This document shows positions 1 through 5,106 of a DNA stretch of 5,106 nt, piece by piece; within the stretch, counting starts at the first letter, position 1; each line of letters begins with the position of its first letter. The notes beneath the pieces were generated by a model. It saw only the letters and a program-made list of their open reading frames with translations. It did no database searches and was not told the origin of the DNA. A program made the position numbers and the translations under genes. The stretch is from Chloroflexota bacterium. Its GTDB lineage: Bacteria; Chloroflexota; Anaerolineae; B4-G1; SLSP01. The stretch covers positions 1-5,106 of the forward strand of contig JAAAOZ010000027.1 of NCBI GenBank assembly GCA_009908585.1, read 5' to 3'.

Positions 1-624
1 GAGGTAGCCAAACGGCTTTTCGATTTGATGATTTGTTTTTTGCTATTGCCGGTTGTGGTACCTGTGATGGTGGTATGTGCAATAGCGATTCGTTTAGATT
101 CTCCTGGTCCGGCGTTCTTTATTCAGGAGCGTATTGGTAAGGACGGGAAGCCATTCCAGATGTTTAAATTCCGCACTATGCAGCACAATCTGGATGATCA
201 TCAGCATCGGACGTATATGCAGGCGTTTGTGAAAGGGGAAGTTGAAGGGAAGATTGAAGAGGGACACACGATCTTTAAGCCGATTAAAGCTTCTCAAATC
301 ACTCGAGTTGGCGCATTCCTGCGTAAGACTAGTCTGGATGAGTTGCCTCAGCTTTTTAATGTATTCAAGGGTGAGATGAGCATTGTTGGCCCACGTCCTA
401 ACGTTCCTTGGGAAGTGGAAGCCTATGAACCTTGGCACTATCAACGCTTGAATGTCTTACCCGGCATCACAGGGTTGGCGCAGGTCAAGGGGCGCAGCAC
501 GATTTCATTTGATAGCATTGCCCATCATGACATCGAGTATGCGCAGGATTGTTCCCTGCTACTTGATTTGAAAATCTTATGGTTGACGGTCGTTTCCGTC
601 TTCGCTGGCACCGGCGCTATGTGA
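1..624 (+). CDS. Sugar transferase (monotopic phosphoglycosyl transferase), 5' partial
   Basis: The frame is open from base 1 (EVAKRLFDLM...) to a TGA at 622-624, so the true start lies upstream and 207 residues are visible. This is the bacterial sugar transferase family (PF02397; PglC, WcaJ and WbaP relatives), which transfers a sugar phosphate from a nucleotide sugar to undecaprenyl phosphate at the inner membrane, the first step of many polysaccharide pathways. Visible hallmarks are the KRLFD start of the domain, a hydrophobic re-entrant segment (about residues 9-31), RLDSPGPAFFIQERIG, FKFRTM, the catalytic Asp-Glu pair in TSLDELPQLFNVFKGEMSIVGPRP, and PGITGLAQVKGR. The C-terminus (DLKILWLTV...GTGAM) ends where family members usually end, so the 3' end looks intact. 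Whether the protein is a short PglC type or a long type with extra N-terminal helices cannot be seen, and the sugar it transfers cannot be deduced. Confidence 0.95.
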   Translation, partial: EVAKRLFDLMICFLLLPVVVPVMVVCAIAIRLDSPGPAFFIQERIGKDGKPFQMFKFRTMQHNLDDHQHRTYMQAFVKGEVEGKIEEGHTIFKPIKASQITRVGAFLRKTSLDELPQLFNVFKGEMSIVGPRPNVPWEVEAYEPWHYQRLNVLPGITGLAQVKGRSTISFDSIAHHDIEYAQDCSLLLDLKILWLTVVSVFAGTGAM

Positions 625-804
625 TTCGATTCAGCCCATGCAATTTGTTTGAAGGATTGGATGGAAAGGAGCGACAGTTGCGTTAATTAGCAAACATTGT
701 ACACTTTGCCCTACTTACGGGAAGGACGAGAGTATCAGATCCTTGGGCTTTCTTAAGTCGATTGACTGTTCTCGATCGTTAAGATAGGTGCGGAGGTCAT
801 AGAT

Positions 805-832
805 CCTCGACAAACTTCGGAGGTTTGTGAGG
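805..832. repeat. Hairpin-forming inverted repeat
   Basis: CCTC (805-808), one bulged G, then ACAAAC (810-815) pairs with GTTTGT (823-828) followed by GAGG (829-832). A T-G pair closes a loop of about five bases (TCGGA). No T-run follows, so it is not a typical intrinsic terminator. A related string (CTTCCGAAGTTTGG) lies at about 895-908. It may be an intergenic palindromic repeat of the REP type; its function is unknown. Confidence 0.5.
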
Positions 833-1017
833 TATATCCCCCCTGAATAGACGATGCACGTAGTCATCTTTAACGGTGGATATGACCTGACAGCTTCCGA
901 AGTTTGGTTGTGTCTGAGTTATAGAGGGGTAAACGAAGCAGTTCTGTAGGGTCTGGCGGGATGCAAGGGTGCGGGTTAAGGTCGTTCCAAGAAAGGCTCT
1001 TATTGGTTTTTAGGTGA

Positions 1018-1133
1018 AATTGGGTGCGAAGGATGATCATACTCTCGTGACACTGAGTTTCACGGAGATACACAAAGAGACTCCTTTCTCCGTGCTTCTC
1101 TGTGCCTTCTCGGTGATGCTCCGTGTCCCAATT
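1018..1133. repeat. Inverted array of CTCNGTG / CACNGAG 7-mers
   Basis: The ends are a perfect 7-bp inverted pair, AATTGGG (1018-1024) and CCCAATT (1127-1133). Inside, the left half carries CACTGAG (1051), CACGGAG (1061) and a degenerate CACAAAG (1071). The right half carries CTCCGTG (1088), CTCTGTG (1098), CTCGGTG (1109) and CTCCGTG (1119). The units are 10-11 bp apart and the halves are reverse complements in pattern. From memory, similar CTCTGTG-rich palindromic repeats are common in intergenic DNA of several environmental bacterial phyla. The 60-codon open frame over this stretch (1014-1196) is therefore probably not a gene. Confidence 0.6.
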
Positions 1134-1188
1134 AAACCGCTGGATGAACGAGGGGTGATTTCCCCCAATTTCCTATATGAGCCTCCAA

Positions 1189-1268
1189 GAAAATAAACCT
1201 CCCAACAACAAATGATTTTCCGAGGAAAGGGCGTCAGGTTTGGGAGGTTTTAAATCCCTGGAACTACC
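1189..1268. repeat. Dispersed repeat, copy A, with 11-bp stem
   Basis: This 80-bp stretch aligns with 2538-2616 over its whole length with one single-base gap and about 75 percent identity by hand count. The shared ends are GAAAATAAA at the left and TCC(C)TGGAACTACC at the right. It contains a perfect 11-bp inverted repeat, AAACCTCCCAA (1195-1205) and TTGGGAGGTTT (1240-1250), with a 34-base loop. It ends about 130 bases before the Wzz-like start codon, so it would lie in the 5' leader or promoter region. It could be a mobile palindromic element, a structured leader RNA or an attenuator; the sequence alone does not decide. Confidence 0.6.
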
Positions 1269-1378
1269 CAAGCGATTTGTCGTGTGCATTAATCTTACTT
1301 CAATTGTTTACATGACATCAGATCTGCATTGAAAATATGAGCTTGGTTCTAGATGGCCGTTGCGTGAGGATGAAATCC

Positions 1379-1390
1379 AGGAGGGTAGGT
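1379..1390 (+). promoter_or_regulatory. Ribosome binding site that fixes the Wzz-like start
   Basis: AGGAGGGTAGGT lies directly before ATG 1397, with the AGGAGG core 12 bases and the second purine patch (TAGGT) 6 bases from the start. The in-frame ATG codons at 1337 and 1370 have no comparable site. The protein from 1397 (MELKAYMLILWRKWW) also has the usual N-terminus of Wzz-like proteins. Confidence 0.7.
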
Positions 1391-1396
1391 AAAGCG

Positions 1397-2497
1397 ATGG
1401 AGCTAAAGGCCTATATGTTGATTTTATGGCGAAAGTGGTGGATCATTTTGTCGATTTTTATCATCACTTTGACAGCCACGGTGATATTTACGTTCACTCG
1501 CCCCGCGATTTACGAGGCTACTGTTACCTATGTCATTGTGCCCGATCCATCCCTCGCAGGAAGCGTTGTATACGGCATGGACATCTTAAGTCGGCAGACG
1601 GAGATCGGTAATACGTATGCTGAAATAGCCGTCAGCCGCTCAATTCGACAGCGGGTGGCCGATAAGTTGGGATTGTCTATGGCTCAACTGGCGAGTTTCT
1701 TGATCGATGCTCAACCGTTGTCGGGTACGAATTTGCTAAAAATCATAGTGCAGGGCGGGGATCGCGAAAGTGTTACGGTTTTGGCTAACACGATAGGGGA
1801 TGAAACGTCAGCTTATGTTCGGGAACTCCAAGGGATTTACGATTTGAATTTGCTTGACTCAGCGCCAGAACTTGGTTATCCTGTAGAGAGCAACGAGAAG
1901 ACGCATATAGCCTTGGGCGCTGTTTTTGGGTTGGTGTTGGGCTGCGGGTTGGTCTTTTTCGTGGAATATCTTCAAATACCTCTCCAGACTCCGGCCGAAT
2001 TTAATATTCTGGAGGATGAAAGCGGCGTATATAATAAAGCCTTCTTGATGCAGCGTCTACGTGAAGAGGTAGCGCGATCCGAACGCAATGGGCATGCCTT
2101 GAGTTTAGCCTTTATTGATATAGATTACTCTGGGAGCATAGAGGCTCTATCTTCTCCGCTGGAGCGTGATGCGGTGATCCGTCAGGTAGCTACCTTTTTG
2201 ATGCGCCACGTGCGGGAAGAGGATGTGATAGCACGGATGAATGGGACTGTGTTTGCTATTCTTCTCCCGGACCTGCGAGGAGAGGAGGCCAAGAGCTTCA
2301 TAGAAAAGTTGCAGAGGGGGATCACCTCGATGTCCTCTAAATTGGAAAGAGAGGGACGAGAGCTTGATTTGCGCGTCGCGACCTATCAGCGTAATCAATT
2401 GAGTGCAGAGGAGTTCTTTGCTCAAGTCGAGAGAGCCTTGCAGCGTTCAGCGTCAGGCAATGGCTTCCGTAATACCAAAGAGATGCTGGCCGGATAG
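1397..2497 (+). CDS. Wzz-type polysaccharide co-polymerase fused to a degenerate GGDEF domain
   Basis: This is a 366-residue inner-membrane protein. Residues 1-34 are a short basic and aromatic cytoplasmic start plus membrane helix 1. Residues 35-165 are the periplasmic Wzz-like region (RPAIYEATVTYVI, then a segment with APELGYP before the second helix). Residues 171-190 are helix 2 (GAVFGLVLGCGLVFF), and about 211-352 form a cytoplasmic GGDEF-fold domain (VYNKAFLMQRLREE, then LAFIDID at 237-243). Wzz proteins set polysaccharide chain length and assist export. The position of the GG[DE]EF signature reads NGTVF (282-286), so diguanylate cyclase activity is very unlikely. REED (273-276) matches the RxxD inhibitory-site motif exactly five residues before the signature, which suggests c-di-GMP binding rather than synthesis (inference). 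The start at 1397 is chosen over 1337 because of a strong ribosome binding site and the family-like N-terminus. The bcsB-like gene starts 17 bases after the stop, so the two are probably cotranscribed. Confidence 0.88.
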   Translation: MELKAYMLILWRKWWIILSIFIITLTATVIFTFTRPAIYEATVTYVIVPDPSLAGSVVYGMDILSRQTEIGNTYAEIAVSRSIRQRVADKLGLSMAQLASFLIDAQPLSGTNLLKIIVQGGDRESVTVLANTIGDETSAYVRELQGIYDLNLLDSAPELGYPVESNEKTHIALGAVFGLVLGCGLVFFVEYLQIPLQTPAEFNILEDESGVYNKAFLMQRLREEVARSERNGHALSLAFIDIDYSGSIEALSSPLERDAVIRQVATFLMRHVREEDVIARMNGTVFAILLPDLRGEEAKSFIEKLQRGITSMSSKLEREGRELDLRVATYQRNQLSAEEFFAQVERALQRSASGNGFRNTKEMLAG

Positions 2498-2501
2498 GTA
2501 T

Positions 2502-2507
2502 GGGGTG
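2502..2507 (+). promoter_or_regulatory. Likely ribosome binding site of the bcsB-like gene
   Basis: GGGGTG lies six bases before ATG 2514 and just after the stop of the Wzz-like gene (2495-2497). It matches the consensus AGGAGGTG only in part. It favours 2514 as the start, although repeat copy B begins only 24 bases downstream and complicates the choice. Confidence 0.4.
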
Positions 2508-2513
2508 TTGAAT

Positions 2514-4103
2514 ATGAAAATGTATAGGCCGTTCAGAGAAAATAAATCTCTCAAAAATGGGTGGTTTTCTGATAAAAAAGCATCCTGTTGGGGTGGTTTT
2601 CAATCCTGGAACTACCATCGTCAACGGAAATCCTGGAACGTTGTCTGCCTTGGAAAGTGTTTGATACTTCTGGTTTTGCTGCCTTGGTTTGTCCTAGGCG
2701 CTTCTCCTTCTTTGGCTCAGGGGATCGATGAGACACCTGGTGATTCATCTTCTGTCGCGCGGGTTGAGTTATCCGATCTGCAATACGGTGAGAAAGTTTT
2801 AAAAAGCCCGTATAGCACGGTGGATTATACCCTGCGTCTACCTGAGGGATGGCGCCTTCAGGAGGGGAGCTTCTTCGAGCTGGATTTTAGCTATGCTTAT
2901 AATCCTGCGGATGCTTTAGAGGAACCCGTAAGGCCCTTTTCTTTTGGGAATATCATTGTCACGTTGGATGGGGAAGTTCAGCAAATTCTCTCTATAGATG
3001 AATCGACAAAGGCGCACTCTCGCTTGCGCGTCGATCTGTCACCTTCGAGTTTCAACGCTACTGGATCTCAGTCCCATAATATCAAAGTGACGCTGGATGC
3101 AAGCTACATTTGTGGCATTCCTCACAATGCATATTTGACTATCCATCCCACATCCTTCTTCTCTCTCCCCTATGAGCAACGCCCTATTGAGGTGGATTTA
3201 GCGCGTTATCCTCGACCGTTCTCCCAGAATGCGTTGGAGCCGGACCGCGTACGGTTTGTGCTGCCCGACAATCCCTCAGCGGCAGAGTTGACGGGCGCGG
3301 GAGCGGTGTCTTCTAAACTGGGCGCGATGACGTATGGCGTGATGATTAGCGGCACGGTGGACTCAGCTCTGTTGGGTCAGATGGATGAGCAAGGCGAGGA
3401 GTTCTCCCATGAGCATTTGATCGTGGTTGGCACGCCGGAGCGTAACGAGGTGATAGGCCTCCTTGATCGGTTAGATGCGCTTCCCGTCGCCTTGGCGGAG
3501 CGTCAACTGCACCTAGTCAGTAGAGGGCCAGTGTCCGTCTCGCCTGGCGCGCGGCTGACGTATACTTTGATGGTGACGAATACGACGGATGTCAACGTCT
3601 CGTCCCTCTCGATGGTGAATGCGGTTCTCTCCCCCACAGAATTTGTGAGTTGCTCGCCCGCCTGTTCTGAACTATCGACAGGAGTAAGATGGGATTTACC
3701 ACCTCTCTCGCCGGAGGCGGGCATCAGTCGCACTCTTGTGTTGCGCGCGAGGGAGGTGCTCACCCCGGCGGCGATGGAAAACACGGTGACCCTGCTCGAT
3801 GCGACCGATAATCCGGTGAATGTGAATACACTGACCACAAACCTCTATGCAAGCGCGCATCCAGACGTCGGTGTGAAGAGGGCTAGTTCTCTGCCCGATG
3901 GTTATTTCTTCGTCCAGGATGGGCGCGGAGTGCCGGAGAGCGATGGCGTGATCCAGATACTCGTATCGCCTTGGAATCCATCCAAGGCGATTTTGGTTCT
4001 CACGGGGTTGATCGGTTTCCTGGCCTGGCGGGTTCCTCGGCGTTGGTACGCGGGCCGGCGCCTGGATTGGAACGTCCCCAGACCGCACTTGATACAGAGA
4101 TGA
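2514..4103 (+). CDS. bcsB: BcsB-like protein, N-terminal half, with inserted DUF11-like domain
   Basis: This 529-residue frame encodes the first half of a BcsB-type protein (PF03170 family), the periplasmic partner that guides the polymer made by a BcsA-type synthase. A long basic N-region precedes a signal peptide core (about 48-66, CLILLVLLPWFVLG), with likely cleavage near SLAQG. Residues 85-235 are the first carbohydrate-binding domain (LDASYICGIPHNAYLTIHPTSF). Residues 236-335 begin the flavodoxin-like domain (RFVLPDNPS, LIVVGTPERNEVIG). Residues 336-447 are a DUF11-like beta domain (SPGARLTYTLMVTNTT, WDLPPLSPEAGISRTLVLRAR). The flavodoxin-like domain then resumes (DGVIQILVSPWNPSKAILVLTG, 478-498). 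After LTG the frame departs from the family and stops after 31 residues. The next frame continues with BcsB sequence, so a frameshift near 4004-4010 is likely. ATG 2514 is chosen because the frame upstream overlaps the previous gene; TTG 2661 is an alternative. Regulation by c-di-GMP would come through BcsA, not BcsB. Confidence 0.85.
   Translation: MKMYRPFRENKSLKNGWFSDKKASCWGGFQSWNYHRQRKSWNVVCLGKCLILLVLLPWFVLGASPSLAQGIDETPGDSSSVARVELSDLQYGEKVLKSPYSTVDYTLRLPEGWRLQEGSFFELDFSYAYNPADALEEPVRPFSFGNIIVTLDGEVQQILSIDESTKAHSRLRVDLSPSSFNATGSQSHNIKVTLDASYICGIPHNAYLTIHPTSFFSLPYEQRPIEVDLARYPRPFSQNALEPDRVRFVLPDNPSAAELTGAGAVSSKLGAMTYGVMISGTVDSALLGQMDEQGEEFSHEHLIVVGTPERNEVIGLLDRLDALPVALAERQLHLVSRGPVSVSPGARLTYTLMVTNTTDVNVSSLSMVNAVLSPTEFVSCSPACSELSTGVRWDLPPLSPEAGISRTLVLRAREVLTPAAMENTVTLLDATDNPVNVNTLTTNLYASAHPDVGVKRASSLPDGYFFVQDGRGVPESDGVIQILVSPWNPSKAILVLTGLIGFLAWRVPRRWYAGRRLDWNVPRPHLIQR
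2538..2616. repeat. Dispersed repeat, copy B, over the bcsB 5' end
   Basis: This is the second copy of the repeat at 1189-1268, 79 bp long and about 75 percent identical. The stem is weakened: both C-to-T changes in the left arm still allow G-U pairs, but an A-to-T change in the right arm breaks one pair. It also holds a perfect 11-bp direct repeat, GGGTGGTTTTC, at 2559-2569 and 2591-2601. With a start at 2514 it encodes about residues 9-34, the unusually long N-region before the signal peptide core. That raises the question whether this stretch is coding or a leader. Confidence 0.55.
4002..4024 (+). other. bcsB: Probable frameshift junction inside bcsB
   Basis: The first frame reads through ...LVLTG (codons ACG GGG at 4002-4007). 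Read one base back from 4007, the sequence gives VDRFP and then GLAGSSALVRG (from 4022). That aligns with the end of the second flavodoxin-like domain, where LAVTG is followed 18 residues later by DLNGNLALIKDG. The first module has only five residues between these anchors, so about 40 bases appear to be missing, which would also shift the frame. A lost G in the run 4004-4007 is the simplest alternative cause of the shift. GGG at 4005-4007 also permits a one-base backward slip onto GGG at 4004-4006. Confidence 0.6.
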
Positions 4104-5106
4104 CCTTTGCTGATTTGGGCTATGAAGGTCGGATGTTGGAGGGATTTAGCGACGGTGTCAGTTATTATTTTGATATCCCTGTGGGCTGGCATCTCACCGA
4201 TGAGACCACGCTTAACTTGTTCTTTCGTTATTCCCAGAACTTGGATTATGATCGATCGTCGCTGAATGTGTCACTGAACTATGAGCCAGTTGCGACGGTC
4301 GCACTCAGTGATCAGATGGCGTTGGACGATGCGTTGGAGGTTGCGCTGCCTCTCTCCTTGATTAGTTATGGGGGGGATAACGTTATTTCTGTCCAGGCGG
4401 AACTATTCCCGCTGGATGAATGTGCGTATTCGAATGTTTGGCTGCGGGTCAATAATACCTCCTCGCTGTACTTGGCGCATACTGAACGAGATGAACAGGT
4501 GCTTAATCTGGATTTCTTCCCGCATCCTTTCGATCTGCAATCTGATTTAGCCGATGTTCTCTTCGCATTGCCGGAGAAGCCTCAGATGGAAGAGTGGACC
4601 TCGATACTGCGGTTGGCCGCGGTTATGGGCGGGGCCTCCGGCGGGCTTGAATTTGCGCCGGCGACGACGTTGGGGCTGCCGAAATCTGAGGCGGCTTTGA
4701 GCGCGCATCACATCATCGCCGTGGGCCGGTCCACGCGCAACGCGGCGCTACAAGAGGTCAATGATGAACTCCCTCAGCCCTTCTTACCTCACACCGATGT
4801 GATCGATCAAAAGCTGAATGGGGTTATGTTACGTTTCCCATCAGATGCGAGCCTGGGATATGTGCAGCTTATAGCTTCGCCTTGGAATGAAGCCCGCGCT
4901 TTTTTAGCTGTGACGGGCACCACAGATGAGGGGGTTCAGCAGGCCGCGGATGTACTGGTGAATCAGCCTTGGGATCTGAATGGAAATTTGGCGCTCATTA
5001 AGGATGGCTCGGTCAATACTATCGATACTCGGAAGTTCGGAAGTGACTATGTGCAAACCTCCGCGCCGGTTTCCACTGATGTAATTACTGCGACGCCCAC
5101 AGTTTC
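4100..5106 (+). CDS. bcsB: BcsB-like protein, C-terminal half, 3' partial
   Basis: The frame is open to the window end, with 335 codons visible from ATG 4100, and it is open upstream to before the junction at 4007. It encodes the second carbohydrate-binding domain (about 3-137; FADLGYEGRMLEG, LFPLDECAYSNVWLRVNNTSS) and the second flavodoxin-like domain (about 138-302; DFFPHPFDL, HHIIAVGRSTRNAAL, VQLIASPWNEARAFLAVTGTTDEGVQQAADVL). A linker rich in Ser, Thr and Ala follows. BcsB normally has this order twice in one chain and ends in a membrane anchor, here beyond the window. ATG 4100 overlaps the stop of the first piece as ATGA, which could allow coupled translation. However, this piece has no signal peptide and no clear ribosome binding site, and BcsB-like residues lie upstream of the ATG in the same frame. 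I read it as the second half of a disrupted gene or of a gene with a sequencing error. Confidence 0.82.
   Translation, partial: MTFADLGYEGRMLEGFSDGVSYYFDIPVGWHLTDETTLNLFFRYSQNLDYDRSSLNVSLNYEPVATVALSDQMALDDALEVALPLSLISYGGDNVISVQAELFPLDECAYSNVWLRVNNTSSLYLAHTERDEQVLNLDFFPHPFDLQSDLADVLFALPEKPQMEEWTSILRLAAVMGGASGGLEFAPATTLGLPKSEAALSAHHIIAVGRSTRNAALQEVNDELPQPFLPHTDVIDQKLNGVMLRFPSDASLGYVQLIASPWNEARAFLAVTGTTDEGVQQAADVLVNQPWDLNGNLALIKDGSVNTIDTRKFGSDYVQTSAPVSTDVITATPTV

Larger units (their letters stand above)
625..1396. other. Gene-poor intergenic region with repeats
   Basis: About 770 bases separate the sugar transferase from the Wzz-like gene. The open frames inside (870-1073 on the minus strand and 1014-1196 on the plus strand) are short and resemble nothing I recognise. 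The plus-strand one lies mostly over a repeat array, so I call no gene. The region holds an imperfect stem at 752-783 (CTTAA plus CGAT against ATCG plus TTAAG, 12-base loop), a hairpin at 805-832, an inverted 7-mer array at 1018-1133 and a repeat at 1189-1268. No strong T-tract terminator follows the transferase. The spacing suggests that the Wzz-like gene has its own promoter, but I cannot point to a convincing one. Confidence 0.6.

Noticed and set aside
870..1073. 67-codon open frame on the minus strand
   Set aside because: It has no recognisable family and overlaps the repeat array; nothing supports coding.
1014..1196. 60-codon open frame on the plus strand
   Set aside because: It lies mostly over the inverted 7-mer array, so its sequence reflects the repeat rather than a protein.
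1195..1251. Intrinsic terminator at the 11-bp inverted repeat
   Set aside because: The loop is 34 bases and only a short T-run overlaps the right arm; the similarity to copy B fits a repeat element better.
1305..1336. Promoter-like hexamers TTTACA (1307-1312) and GAAAAT (1331-1336)
   Set aside because: The spacing is 18 and the -10 match is poor. In AT-rich intergenic DNA such matches occur by chance.
1337..1396. Upstream in-frame start codons (ATG 1337 and 1370) for the Wzz-like gene
   Set aside because: They lack a good ribosome binding site and add a non-family N-terminus; ATG 1397 has AGGAGG upstream and a typical Wzz start.
2240..2254. Active diguanylate cyclase
   Set aside because: The signature is NGTVF instead of GG[DE]EF; the acidic metal-binding residue and the first glycine are lost.
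2403..2513. Upstream extension of the bcsB-like frame to ATG 2403
   Set aside because: It would overlap the Wzz-GGDEF gene by 95 bases and add an even longer N-terminus before the signal peptide.
3503..4192. Long minus-strand open frames opposite bcsB
   Set aside because: They mirror the strong BcsB and DUF11-like coding signal on the plus strand and resemble no family.

Overview
The window holds part of a cell-surface polysaccharide (exopolysaccharide) locus. All genes are on the + strand. The organism is a bacterium of moderate GC content. A Chloroflexota (Anaerolineae-like) source is my guess from the style of the proteins and of the intergenic repeats; no marker gene here proves it.

Layout. 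(1) 1-624: 3' part of a membrane phosphoglycosyl transferase, the enzyme type that starts a polysaccharide on a lipid carrier; its beginning lies before the window. (2) 625-1396: about 770 bases with no convincing gene but several repeats: a hairpin at 805-832, an inverted array of 7-mers spaced 10-11 bp (1018-1133), and a repeat with a perfect 11-bp stem (1189-1268). (3) 1397-2497: a Wzz-type polysaccharide co-polymerase (two membrane helices) fused to a C-terminal GGDEF domain. The GGDEF catalytic signature is destroyed, but the RxxD inhibitory-site motif keeps its usual spacing. (4) 2514-4103 and 4100-5106: a BcsB-like periplasmic protein (cellulose synthase subunit B family) in two reading frames. 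The first piece carries the signal peptide, the first carbohydrate-binding domain and a flavodoxin-like domain interrupted by a DUF11-like domain. The second carries the second carbohydrate-binding and flavodoxin-like domains and runs off the window. The frame break lies near 4004-4010.

How they could work together. The transferase would load the first sugar, the Wzz-like protein would control chain length or export, and the BcsB-like protein would guide a glucan-type polymer through the periplasm. The degenerate GGDEF domain suggests a c-di-GMP input to the Wzz-like protein, as known for PelD in Pel synthesis. That is inference. No BcsA synthase or polymerase is visible here.

Most notable: the Wzz plus degenerate-GGDEF fusion with a preserved I-site, the BcsB gene split at the junction of its two halves, the DUF11-like domain inserted inside BcsB, and a diverged 80-bp repeat present both before the Wzz gene and over the start of the bcsB gene.
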